The notes: generated by a model not told the origin, from the letters alone. Positions 33,417-43,953 are shown, counted from the first letter of the stretch. The stretch: 64,000 nt of DNA from Evernia prunastri (GCA_003184365.1 NKYR01000017.1:124001-188000), one strand, 5' to 3'. Numbers and translations: made by a program.

Positions 33417-34780
33417 CTATTCTTCGACGACATTTACGTCAACATCCTCAACTCTCCACATATACCACATAAAAACACTTCGAAATGGCGCAAATTTCTC
33501 AGAACGTTTGAGCATGTCTTGTTCTGACATATACTTCCACTGCAAGTTCTGCACTCAGTAAATTCCTTTTCAATAGCTCGTCTCGGGGAGGTCGTGTCTT
33601 GCGACTCAAATCATAGTGCAAATCAAGGTCTTAGAAAACCGCTTACTTTACCTCCGCCCTTAGCCTTCAGCTTTTTTACGTCCTTGCCCATGAAAGCGGC
33701 CATGCCTCGCCTTGAGAAATCAGCGTGCGGTCCAATGCAGCAATTTATAGACTGATCATACTGAACGCCAAGGTCTCCCGTAGAAAGGATGTCCATTCGC
33801 TTCAGCCCAAAGCAAGCAAACATCTCTACAGACCATTTTCCTAGCCCTCTCACGGCAGTCAACTTTTCCAGTACTTCCTCGTCACTGGCGTTGATCAACA
33901 TCGCAGCGCTTAGCTCTCCACTCGCAAATTTTTCGGCGAGTCCTTTGATATACTCCGCTTTTCGCTCAGAGAGGCCAGCCTGGCGTAGAAAAGCAACATT
34001 GCAAGCGGAGACTTGGGCAGGTGTGGGAAAGATCTTAGCTTCTTCTACCTTCTCCTGTCCAAGAGGCCCATTGAAAAGTCCTATGAACTTTGTCTTGATC
34101 GACGAGGCCGCAGCGCCAGAAACCTGCTGAGCTATGATGCTACTACAAAGACTTTTGAAAGGGTCGCATTCTTCTGCGAAAGCTTCAGGACAGAATACTC
34201 GGCAATAGTGTTTCTCAATAAGTGGCTGCAACATTGGTTCCATCTTGACGAGGTGCGCACAAGCTTCGTCTAGAATGTGACTCGTCGTGGTGGTTGCTCT
34301 TGGAAATCCGGTCTTCGAGGGAGAAGCGTCGGCAGTCATTTTGTTATATGTGACAAGCCGCGATCCCCTAGGCGTTAGCAATGGGGCATTGGTCCTATGG
34401 GGCTCAGCAGGCCGGTCGAACGATGGTTCAGCTTCCTTGTTTGTTAGATGACTAGCCACTTGTGTATCATCTAGCGAAGCTCTACTCAATGCCTTTTGCT
34501 GGGCTTCAGGCGTCTGGATCCGAGCTCTTTTCGCTAGAAGGGATGCAGGAATTTCCTCAGATTTGCGTGATCGCTTCTGTCCCTTCTTTGCCAACATCTT
34601 CGTAGCAGTAGCAGCCACGGGGCTCTCTATTAAGCTAGGCTTTTCGGAAGAATGGTCTCCGGGCTGAGATTCAGTCGCTGCCACTTTCCTAAGAGATGTG
34701 TTGCTCCGCAGGGTACGTTGGACAGTCATTGTCCGCACACTTACGGGATGAGGTCGAAATTGTGAAGCGGCACCAGACAT
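33417..34780 (-). CDS. MAG1: DNA-3-methyladenine glycosylase II (Mag1/AlkA type)
   Basis: A base-excision repair enzyme that removes alkylated purines in the nucleus. Exons 34780-33762, 33710-33647 and 33539-33417 give 401 residues. The N-terminal 150 residues are basic and Ser/Ala-rich. The fold begins near HILDEACAHLVKMEPMLQPL; SLCSSIIAQQVSGAAASSIK, TAVRGLGKWSVEMFACFGL (helix-hairpin-helix) and DILSTGDLGVQ with the catalytic Asp follow. The first intron is 51 bp, a multiple of three without a stop, so the unspliced frame reads through it. A 107 bp intron then leads to a last exon ending in WKYMSEQDMLKRSE and MWYMWRV, which completes the terminal helix. A frame ending at 33623 without this exon would lack that helix. 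Confidence 0.88.
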
Positions 34781-34949
34781 TCAACGAGGAATAAAGTCAA
34801 GATAACCGTGTCACGGTGCTCGTCTTTGTACAACGTCAATGTATTTATTGCATTGAGGAAGAGCTAAGAAGGTGTCAGCCATGACGACAGCGTGGTGCAA
34901 GTGATCAGGGGTTGTTTGATATCCATACATCTATCGAGCTTTATCCCAT

Positions 34950-35009
34950 CGTCTGGCAGGGTGCACAAATCAGGGGCTTAACCCTAGAGCCGCGCAACCA
35001 CCGAAATAA
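34950..35009 (+). repeat. 60 bp direct repeat, first copy
   Basis: This 60 bp block, starting CGTCTGGCAGGGTGC and ending CACCGAAATAA, is repeated at 35829-35888. Each copy sits just before a palindromic element, so a unit of 879 bp is duplicated in tandem. Confidence 0.85.
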
Positions 35010-35828
35010 TTGTCTCCATTAGCTTTCGACCCCCTGCTTAGACCGTGACTTTAATTTTTAGCTGCATAGTGAGCCGGTCCCCGCAGGGGGTCTGCACCAA
35101 AAACCCCCTGTTTCTTGTATTCTATTCTAAATATGCCAAGCCTACAGCGAAAATCGACTGCCCTAGTTAGAATACTGAAATTTATAGTAATATTCGGAAG
35201 ATGGCCCAAGTTTGGCTATCGGGTCCGGGTCCGGGTCCGGATCCGAAAAGTCTTGGCATGTTTAGGACTTTTGATCAACATGCTCCCCCCCTTTCTATCA
35301 TTGATAATTCGATTTGAATGCCGTGTTTGGAGGGTCTCGGACGCTGAGAGATAGGAAATCTAGCGCCGAGACCCGTTGCCGGAAAGAGGTANACAGTTGA
35401 CACCAGACCTATTACGTTCCCTATCTAAATGACCTAACCAACGGGTTACCTCTTTCCGGCAACGGGTCTCGGCGCTAGATTTCCTATCTCTCAGCGTCCG
35501 AGACCCTCCAAACACGGCATTCAAATCGAATTATCAATGATAGAAAGGGGGGGAGCATGTTGATCAAAAGTCCTAAACATGCCAAGACTTTTCGGATCCG
35601 GACCCGGACCCGGACCCGATAGCCAAACTTGGGCCATCTTCCGAATATTACTATAAATTTCAGTATTCTAACTAGGGCAGTCAATTTTCGCTGTAGGCTT
35701 GGCATATTTAGAATAGAATACAAGAAACAGGGGGTTTTTGGTGCAGACCCCCTGCGGGGACCGACTCACTATGCAGCTAAAAATTAAAGTCACGGTCTAA
35801 GCAGGGGGTCGAAAGCTAATGGAGACAA
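35010..35828. repeat. Palindromic element with long inverted arms, copy 1
   Basis: The outer ends read TTGTCTCCATTAGCTTTC and its reverse complement. The two arms (roughly 35010-35390 and 35443-35828) are near-identical in inverted orientation, about 380 bp each. They contain a (GGGTCC)3 run and a poly-C/poly-G run. The centre carries one undetermined base at 35391. To its right is about 50 bp of sequence that in copy 2 lies on the left of the gap. Four apparent 79-codon frames in the arms are by-products of the palindrome. No target-site duplication and no transposase are visible. It could be a foldback or MITE-type element, or the ends of a larger element whose middle was lost at the undetermined base. 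Confidence 0.75.
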
Positions 35829-35888
35829 CGTCTGGCAGGGTGCACAAATCAGGGGCTTAACCCTAGAGCCGCGCAACCACCGAAATAA
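35829..35888 (+). repeat. 60 bp direct repeat, second copy
   Basis: Repeat of 34950-35009, offset by 879 bp, directly between the two palindromes. Confidence 0.85.
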
Positions 35889-36682
35889 TTGTCTCCATTA
35901 GCTTTCGACCCCCTGCTTAGACCGTGACTTTAATTTTTAGCTGCATAGTGAGCCGGTCCCCGCAGGGGGTCTGCACCAAAAACCCCCTGTTTCTTGTATT
36001 CTATTCTAAATATGCCAAGCCTACAGCGAAAATTGACTGCCCTAGTTAGAATACTGAAATTTATAGTAATATTCGGAAGATGGCCCAAGTTTGGCTATCG
36101 GGTCCGGGTCCGGGTCCGGATCCGAAAAGTCTTGGCATGTTTAGGACTTTTGATCAACATGCTCCCCCCCTTTCTATCATTGATAATTCGATTTGAATGC
36201 CGTGTTTGGAGGGTCTCGGACGCTGAGAGATAGGAAATCTAGCGCCGAGACCCGTTGCCGGAAAGAGGTAACCCGTTGGTTAGGTCATTTAGATAGGGAA
36301 CGTAATAGNCCGGCAACGGGTCTCGGCGCTAGATTTCCTATCTCTCAGCGTCCGAGACCCTCCAAACACGGCATTCAAATCGAATTATCAATGATAGAAA
36401 GGGGGGGAGCATGTTGATCAAAAGTCCTAAACATGCCAAGACTTTTCGGATCCGGACCCGGACCCGGACCCGATAGCCAAACTTGGGCCATCTTCCGAAT
36501 ATTACTATAAATTTCAGTATTCTAACTAGGGCAGTCAATTTTCGCTGTAGGCTTGGCATATTTAGAATAGAATACAAGAAACAGGGGGTTTTTGGTGCAG
36601 ACCCCCTGCGGGGACCGACTCACTATGCAGCTAAAAATTAAAGTCACGGTCTAAGCAGGGGGTCGAAAGCTAATGGAGACAA
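35889..36682. repeat. Palindromic element with long inverted arms, copy 2
   Basis: A tandem copy of the element at 35010. The left arm runs from 35889 to about 36308 and the right arm from about 36310 to 36682, with an undetermined base at 36309. I noticed one difference between copies in the left arm (AATCGACTG against AATTGACTG). Here the left arm reads on through 50 bp that is only on the right in copy 1. Thus the two gaps sit at different points of the same sequence. The right end is 72 bp before the phytoene desaturase start. The near-identity argues against old repeat-induced mutation. Confidence 0.75.
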
Positions 36683-36754
36683 ACCATACTTAGGGTTTGG
36701 ATTTTAGGGTTTCGTGTTTCTGGTCGCTCCACATTTCATGATCATTCGATTGCG

Positions 36755-38582
36755 ATGCAGGAGAAGTCAGGCCGAAAGACCGCAATAGTTGTGGGTATGC
36801 TTATCGGACTCACAGACGCAGTTGATTTCAAGGCTGACAAGGCATTCTGTCAGGCGCTGGTGTTGGCGGAGTAGCGACAGCAGCCCGCCTCGCAAAGGCT
36901 GGCTTCAATGTCACAGTGTTTGAGAAGAATGACTTTACCGGCGGAAGATGTTCCCTGATACACCACGATGGATATGTAAGTCAGACCTTGTCTCTCTCCA
37001 AACCGGCCGTTGGCTAACATCAGAGCAGCGCTTCGACCAAGGTCCATCCCTCCTCCTGCTCCCCCATCTGTTCCGTGAAGCCTTTCACGATCTGGACACC
37101 TCCCTTGAAGCCGAAGGGGTGGAGCTCATGAAATGTGAGCCCAACTACAACCTTTGGTTTAGCGATGGCGAGTCTTTCGAACTCTCCACCGACGTCTCAC
37201 GAATGAAAGACGAAGTAGAGAAGTGGGAAGGCAAAGATGGCTTCGAGCGGTATTTGGGCTTTCTACAAGAAGCTCATCGACATTACGAGCTCAGCGTGAC
37301 TCATGTGCTCAAGAAGAACTATACATCGCTCTTCTCCATGGCCCGCCCGTCTTTCCTTCGCCACCTCCTCGCTCTACATCCCTTCGAAAGCATATACTCC
37401 CGCGCCTCCAAGTACTTTTGGACAGAACGGCTCCGCCGTGTTTTTACATTTGGCAGCATGTACATGGGCATGTCTCCGTTCGATGCCCCAGGCACATACA
37501 GTCTACTGCAATACACAGAGCTCGCAGAAGGAATATGGTACCCCAAAGGCGGCTTTCACAGCGTCATAGCAGCTCTTGTTCGCGTCGGTGAGCGCTACGG
37601 TGTCACATATCGTCTCTCGACCTCCGTTTCCTCCATTCAGCTCTCCTCCAATTCTGGTCGCGCAACAGGTGTCGTTGTCGAGAGTGGTGAAGTCATATCT
37701 GCCGATATTGTAATCATTAATGCCGACCTCGTCTACGCCTACAATAATTTGCTTCCCCATTCCTCAAAAGCAACATCACTGGAGAAACGGCCCGCAAGCT
37801 GTAGTTCTATCTCATTCTACTGGGCCATGAATCGTACTATACCAGAACTCACAACACACAACATCTTTCTTGCAGACGACTATCGCGAGTCCTTTGACGA
37901 CATCTTCAAGAAGCAGCTGATACCCTCACAGCCCTCCTTCTACGTCAACGTGCCTTCAAGAATCGACCCAGCAGCTGCACCTGAAGGGAAAGACGGAGTT
38001 GTCGTATTAGTTCCTGTGGGCCATTTGCTCGATGAAAAGGATGGCTCAGGTATCAAAGTCGAAAGCAAACAAGATTGGGAGGCCATGGTGACCAAAGCGC
38101 GCGAGACCGTCTTCTCGACCATCGAAGCCCGCACTGGTGCTCAAGATCTCCAAGGGTCACTGGTCAAGGAAATCGTCAATACGCCGCAGAGCTGGAAAGA
38201 GGTCTTCAACTTGGACAAAGGCGCGATTCTAGGGTTGAGCCATAGCTTCTTCAATGTGCTGTCCTTCAGACCGTCGACTAAACATCCCTCGATCGATAGA
38301 CTACATTTTGTGGGAGCGTCAACGCATCCTGGAACGGGGGTGCCAATTGTGCTTGCTGGAAGCAAGATTACGAGTGAGCAGGTGCTGGATGTCTTTGGGA
38401 TGGAGAAGCCCTGGACTAAGAGTGGGAAGGGGAAAGTGGAGGTTAAGGAGATCGATAAGTTGCATGCTTCACCGCTGCTGTCGAATTTCCATGTAGTGTT
38501 GCTAGCGCTAGTGTTTATGGTGGTAATGGCGGCATTTAGATATAATACTTTAGATGGGTTGGGGGAGGGTATTTGGAGGTGA
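36755..38582 (+). CDS. carB: Phytoene desaturase (CrtI/Al-1/CarB type)
   Basis: An FAD enzyme that introduces double bonds into phytoene to give coloured carotenes on the way to beta-carotene and retinal. Exons 36755-36794, 36854-36975 and 37029-38582 give 571 residues, typical for ascomycetes. The N-terminal Rossmann motif VVGAGVGGVATAARLAKAGF is split by the first intron and continues into VFEKNDFTGGRCS. Further blocks are DQGPSLLLLPHLF, MYMGMSPFDAPGTYSLLQYT, WYPKGGFHSV and the CrtI signature GASTHPGTGVPIVLAGSKI. The C-terminus ends in one membrane helix (VVLLALVFMVVMAAF). Introns are 59 and 53 bp. Neighbours: palindromic repeats begin 72 bp upstream, so the usual light-responsive promoter may be interrupted; the opsin gene lies 2 kb downstream. 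Confidence 0.93.
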
Positions 38583-40563
38583 TCTGTGTACTATGTATGC
38601 ATGGAGTCTTCGTCGAAGTCAAGTGCGATCAACCACACTTTCTTTGCACGTAAGGTCAAATTACCTATATAGAATACTTAGTACTATATGCAGGGAGAAT
38701 GTACACTCCACGCAGCTGCAGTTGGATGCGATCTAAGAGCTAATGATCGGTTGTTAAGCGTAGTCTTTCTCCAGCTCTACCTACCTTGTCTGCTGCTCTT
38801 TGAATGCTAGGCTAGCTCGTCTCGTCGACTCAGCTTGTAGAGACGCTCTGTAGACCTAAGCCAAGCCGAGCAAGACGCAGTCCTCAAGCAGCAAAAAGCA
38901 CGCTTCTCGAGGCCAAATGTCAAGGACTAGGATTTGTTTTTCTCGTCCAGGTCCTATTGATAGGATCATGCTTGAAAAGGCAAGATGTGTAGCAGTCTCA
39001 GCAGCACCACCTGATCATGATGTTGACCTTGCGAAAATTTCTTTCTCACAGGGTCCCCGATTACGGTAGTTGCCTGAAGTTTGATGAAGAGGGCAAGCTC
39101 GCTTACAGTTCAGACAATCTGCTAAGGCTTGTGGCTGAGGCTATCCAACACGCTGAGAGCGACATCATTTCCCTGCCAAGGTCTCCTCCCACCAAACCCT
39201 GAGCATTAGATTAAATCGACAGCGTCGGCAACTTGCAAGGAGGTATGATCAATACTATACACCAGTTGGCTCGGTTCGGTAATCGCAAAAGCTTCGAAAA
39301 GCTTCATCAAAAGCAGCGCTGAGTCTGGGCGGTCAAATTCGGTAGCTAAGAAAGCCATTATTTGGGCCCTTACCGATTCTACACGCTAGTGGTTACGATA
39401 TCGAGGGTCAGTAGTGCATTAATGCTTTTTCCTGCATGTCGTGCATCAAGCGGGGATGGGTCTCATGATACAGTACTTTAGCGGATAAAAATTGCATGAG
39501 CTACACATGGCAAAATTTAATAATTGCAAATAATGAAAATTCTTCCCGCATACTTTATCCGTTCCGTTGTTGTTGTTGTTGTTGTGAATCATGCTCTGAC
39601 GTCGCACCCAAGAGTTCAGCGACATGCAATTGTTGAGAAAGGCATGTCAGCTTTACCGTCGTAGCCTCCTTTTCAACCAGGCTACTACAGTACCCACTGA
39701 TAGGAAAAACGGAAACGTTTGAAAAAGCGGCAGCCGATCGGATATCGCTCCCGGTAACAAATCAAAGCTTGTTATTTGCATTAATCATCCTGGAGTACAA
39801 GTAGACAGCTTTTTATTGGAGGGTCATAGGACATGGGTCCCCATGGCGGCCTAGCACATCTGCAGCTGCAGCAGGGATGAGCTGCCACTTCAGCCACTAA
39901 ACCACAACTGCTGATGGTGATTTCATCGAGACGAATAGGGGCACTCGAAAGAACGCCTGCTACTGCTGCTACTTCAAAGTGTTAGACTTTTAGTATTTGG
40001 ATGTTGGGAGTTGGCCGGAATTGTGCGGAAAGTAGGTATGCGGAAGTTTTGCCCTTCCACGATGGTCCGGCTGTCCTAATCAATTCATAGCGCCAGGAAG
40101 TAACAGTAGGATAATGGTACGCTTGGGACCAACGGCTTTCGTAGGGGAGAAGCCACGAGCGTGATGCTGTGCATCAGGCGTCTGGAGAACAGGAGGATGG
40201 GGTCCAAATCGATTCCGCACCTCCACCGTGATCATGCAATGGACTGGACATGGTTGACGACCACAGAGGTGGTGAGGCATGAGCATTAAAAGGGAGGAGC
40301 ATTATCGGAAACTGGAAAGGTTGACCAAGCGCTTTGCAGTGTCACGGAATCTACCTCCGGAGCTTCGGAGGGCCGGGAAGTGATGCAATTTAAACAGAGC
40401 TATGTCATTGCACACCGGATAGCAGAAATGAGTTTCATTTTTCCCACTAGCGCCACTTTGCCAATACAAACATCGCCCAACCTCACATTTCTTATTTTGT
40501 TCTTCAACAACAACTTCATCAACGACCACGCCCTCACATCTCGAGCTGTACACAACGTTCAAG
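38583..40563. other. 2 kb stretch between phytoene desaturase and opsin genes, no gene
   Basis: A phytoene synthase/cyclase or cleavage oxygenase might be expected here by comparison with Fusarium, but none is visible on either strand. The frame at 39017-39202 has no features. The stretch holds a GTT microsatellite and the opsin promoter. Confidence 0.5.
39566..39586 (+). repeat. (GTT)n microsatellite
   Basis: About seven GTT triplets in a row in the gap between the desaturase and opsin genes. Confidence 0.9.
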
Positions 40564-41695
40564 ATGACAAGCCAGCTATTCAAGCGTAACAACGACGCTA
40601 TCCACGCCAATGGAGACCACACCGTCAATGGAGCCACCTCCGACATCGCCATTACCACTCATGGATCTGATTGGTACTGGGTAAGCAAGCACCTCACTGT
40701 CTGCAGCTCCCGTACATGTGAGGTTGACCCTTGCTAGGCTGTCTGCGCCGTGATGGCCGTCGCCTCCATCGGCTTCATTGGTCTATCGTTCACCAAGCCT
40801 CGCACACACCGTCTCTTTCATTACATTACCGCTGCTATCACCATGGTCGCCAGTATCGCTTACTTCACCATGGGCGCCGATCTGGGAGAGACTGGCATTC
40901 GTCCTGAGTTCATCCGTACCAACTCCAAGGTTTCCGGCACCCTTCGTGAGATCTTCTATGTTCGCTACATTGACTGGTAAGCTCTGTGAGAAATGATCAG
41001 ATATGGAATCAGACTCACGCGACTTAAGGGTTATCACCACGCCTCTTCTGCTTATGGACATCCTCCTGACTGCTGGTCTGCCATGGCCCACTATCCTCTA
41101 CACCGTCTTAATCGATGAGATCATGATCATCACAGGTCTTGTCGGCGCCTTGGTCACTTCCAGCTATAAGGTACGATGCCTTGCGCAATTCCTTACGAGA
41201 ATGCTGTTAACAAGAATAGTGGGGATACTACACCTTCGGTTGCTTTGCTCTGTTTTGGATTGGGTGGACCCTCGTCTGGACTGGCCGCAAGCACGCGGCT
41301 GCCATTGGCTCCGATGTTTCAAGAACCTACCTTATTGTCGGTACCTGGACTACCTTCCTCTGGTTCCTCTATCCAATTGCTTGGGGACTTTCCGAGGGTG
41401 GCAATGTTATCTCGCCCGACTCCGAGGCCGTGTTCTACGGTATCTTGGACATCATGGCTAAGCCAGTATTCGGTGCCCTCCTGATCTGGGGTCACCGTAA
41501 CATTGACCCAGGGCGTCTTGGCAGTAGGTCTCCGTTCTCATTTAGCCTTTTGAGTTGCGCTGACCCTCCGCAGTCCACATCCGCGACTACGATGAGGGAC
41601 CATCATACACTCAGGGCACCCAGAACCTCGAGAAGGCCGCCAATGGCAACAACGGTGTCACCGATGGCGCTACCACATCCGGCGCAAACGTCTAA
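40564..41695 (+). CDS. Fungal rhodopsin (microbial-type opsin), predicted proton pump
   Basis: A seven-helix retinal protein of the CarO/NOP-1/Leptosphaeria-rhodopsin group, normally in the plasma membrane. Exons 40564-40680, 40738-40976, 41029-41170, 41220-41523 and 41574-41695 give 307 residues. Helix C reads RYIDWVITTPLLLMDILL, with Arg115, Asp118 (primary proton acceptor) and Asp129 (cytoplasmic proton donor). Helix G reads GILDIMAKPVFGALL, with Asp243 and the retinal Schiff-base Lys247. An acidic residue at 129 is the mark of an efficient outward proton pump (bacteriorhodopsin Asp96), so I call it a pump, not a sensor. The N-terminal 36 residues are hydrophilic. Introns are 49-57 bp. Retinal would come from the carotenoid path of the neighbouring desaturase. 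Confidence 0.92.
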
Positions 41696-42403
41696 GTTCC
41701 AGAATCGAATCAGAATTGCAGGTGGATCCATGTCATGGTTGTCTTCATTAATCAATGCCCCTCAATACCAATTTGTGCAAATTAGCGATCAAGCAACGAC
41801 GCCTGGATAATTCGTCCAGAGCGAAGGCTGCGTAATACTTGCTGTCAATTCAAAGATACTCCATAGTTGCAAATGTCATTCGCTTCACACGTATGATGAA
41901 TGCATACTTTGACCTCTCATCCTCGGCTAGAGACACCTTTACCATCTGCAGCAGTCAACCGTCATTGCAAGATGATGTCGTTGTCCACATCTGCTGCCCA
42001 GCCTTCCACAAATGCCTTCGGGATTGCTGACTCTCAACGCCTCAAGCTTGACACTCGTACACCCACCCGTACAGCTACTTCGTATTCCTAAAATACCGTC
42101 CCCGACCCAATTCACTATTCCGCGCATTGTAAAGCTCGACGCCCCAATCTAGCGACGGGCTAATACTTCAACTCAATCGAGTACGTAACGCACTGATTCA
42201 ACCTTGCCGAGCGTAGAGTAAGCCTTCTGATTACTGATGGGAGGTTGGCACAAGATCCTGAACACCGCTAGCATCAGCGCTAATCCTGCTTTCGGAAGAC
42301 GGCCCTAGGTTGTCACTCTGGGTGGGGTGTTCGCTCTGAACAACCCCTATCGTTTTATTAGGAATATATATTAGCTTAGGAGAATCTTTTAGAAATTACT
42401 TCA
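41696..42403. other. Intergenic stretch, no gene seen
   Basis: 3' flank of the opsin gene. Overlapping frames at 41839-42127 on both strands look random. Confidence 0.4.
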
Positions 42404-42494
42404 GCTTGAGTGGTCTAGTGGTATGATTCTCGCTTAGGGTCAAACCCTGAGTCCAATATGCGAGAGGCCCCGCGTTCGAATCGCGGCCCAAGCC
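42404..42494 (+). tRNA. tRNA-Pro(AGG) with a 19 nt intron
   Basis: Acceptor strand GCTTGAG (42404-42410), D-arm region TGGTCTAGTGGTATGAT, anticodon stem CTCGC/GCGAG, anticodon AGG at 42436-42438. An intron follows (42440-42458). The variable loop is AGGCC and the T-arm CCGCG-TTCGAAT-CGCGG. The 3' strand is CCCAAGC with discriminator C. The layout matches intron-containing fungal tRNA-Pro. One A-C mismatch sits in the acceptor stem at pair 6-67. The internal A-box (TGGTCTAGTGG) and B-box (GTTCGAATC) are intact. Confidence 0.88.
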
Positions 42495-42499
42495 CTTGG

Positions 42500-42505
42500 T
42501 TTTTT
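42500..42505 (+). terminator. Pol III terminator of tRNA-Pro
   Basis: A run of six T residues starts six bases after the tRNA 3' end. Confidence 0.7.
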
Positions 42506-43166
42506 AAATTTTTGCACATCTATAAACATAAATGTCTGTCTGTTTGTGGACATGTCTTCATGTGTATAACAGAGTCTTTTGGTGCTTAAAAGGTGGGAAG
42601 AGTCTTTGACTGGACGGGTGGAGCAGGAGGAGGTTTGCCGAGTGCTCTCCACCAACCTCGCTACCCGTTCACTGGGTACTAGATGGATGACCCTAGCAGA
42701 TGAGCGCTCTCCGTTAGCAGGAATTTTATTAGAGAAGAGCGAGAGATCTGTTCTTGCTGCCTATCTGTCATACACTTCTCCTGGCTGCGGACCAAAGCGC
42801 GCGGTCTTCTTCCCAGGTTCTCACTGCCTTACTCCTCGTGCACAGTTGCAAATGGGAACCCTATTATCAGGATAGTAGAATTTAAATCATGCAGAGACAG
42901 AGGTAAGTGACAGTCGAGTCTTGTCCAAGATTATCCTCTAGGAGCCTCTGGAACGCTTGAAATGGAGCGAAAGGCTCGATAAACCCCCCATACCCGCCAA
43001 TCGTTTCGACTTGATTGGTGGAACATGTACAGGCCGGTTTGTCTCCAATGACTGCTGTACCTCTCTGCTGTCTCGTGCCGAGTTTCCAGCCTCATTCATT
43101 GCTTGAAATCTCGGAAGGCTACATCCGTCCACCGCGGATGCTATCAACCGCTTAGGGACTCTTAAG
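42506..43166. other. Stretch with no supported gene
   Basis: The open frame 42579-42875 has a plausible composition but matches nothing known to me. The stretch may already hold decayed coding sequence related to the remnant at 43167. Confidence 0.35.
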
Positions 43167-43512
43167 GTGTCCAGCCTTGAGGAAGCAACTAAAGGCGTAG
43201 TAGGTTTTACGCTTGGTGGCGGACCCTCGAGTGCCAGGATGTATGAGGAAGCGGCGAGTCTGTCAGATCTTGAGCGTAAGTCTTTCTCTTATGACAATCC
43301 AATAGCGGCTTTTGAACTTGTCATTGATGATGATAAGTTTCTTATGCGCTTTTGGGACACTTGACGCTACTCATGTAGCTGGACCGACGCTCTTCCGATT
43401 TGATGTTGCAGGAACAACAAAGAGTATACTCGTACTATTTGAAGAGCTGCTCGAGCAAAATCAGGCGCTCGGACTCGTACCAAAAGAATCAAGACCGGAC
43501 CCTCTAGAGTAG
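43167..43512 (+). pseudogene. Frameshifted protein-coding remnant, family unknown
   Basis: The first frame (43167-43364) reads protein-like (SSLEEATKGVVGFTLGGGPS, LSDLERKSFSYDNPIAAFEL) and stops at DKFLMRFWDT. The reading then goes on sensibly in the next frame: LDATHVAGPTLFRFDVAG and ILVLFEELLEQNQALGLVPK, to a stop at 43512. No intron consensus fits the change of frame. Further protein-like pieces follow to about 43710 (for example RDWSEWKYALAKPGTF) beyond stop codons. I do not recognise the family. A decayed gene is the simplest reading. Confidence 0.45.
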
Positions 43513-43953
43513 TCCAGGAATAGAGAACGAGCATGCCCGCATCCGCTGCAAGAAGTCTGCCAAAAATGCCATCGCCGAAGCAGCAAGGGTACTCTGAGAG
43601 AACGCCCAGATATCTGCTATAATGAGCTTAGGGACTGGTCAGAATGGAAATACGCCCTGGCTAAGCCGGGTACTTTTTCAATCAGGCCGGCTTCCATCTT
43701 TGTGTGCATGATTTGAGGCTTTGCGATTTCGTATCATACTACGTATCAAAAGTACAAGGAAGTGATGGAAATCAATACCTGATCATTGCTGCAGCTTCGA
43801 GAGAGCCTGTTCACTTCTGTGAGCACGAGGTTGAATGCGCATCAGAGCCATCATGCAGCCATCGTGACCGTTTCCGCTGGTAAACCTGTATGCAACAGAC
43901 TCAGTTCAGATGTTCCAACAAAAGGCCCTCTTTGGCTCATGAACTGGCCATCG
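43513..43953. other. Stretch next to the remnant, no intact gene
   Basis: Contains possible further pieces of the decayed gene and a frame (43786-44115) that is antisense to the small gene on the other strand. Confidence 0.35.

Noticed and set aside
35115..36577. Four copies of a 79-codon open frame
   Set aside because: They are the same stretch of the palindrome arms read on alternating strands. The frame has no independent support and low-complexity (GGGTCC)n translation.
34950..36682. LTR retrotransposon reading of the repeats
   Set aside because: The arms are inverted, not direct; there are no TG..CA ends, primer-binding site or polyprotein.
38583..40563. A hidden phytoene synthase or cleavage oxygenase between the two photobiology genes
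   Set aside because: Looked for on both strands; no aspartate-rich prenyl synthase motif or oxygenase His blocks are visible.
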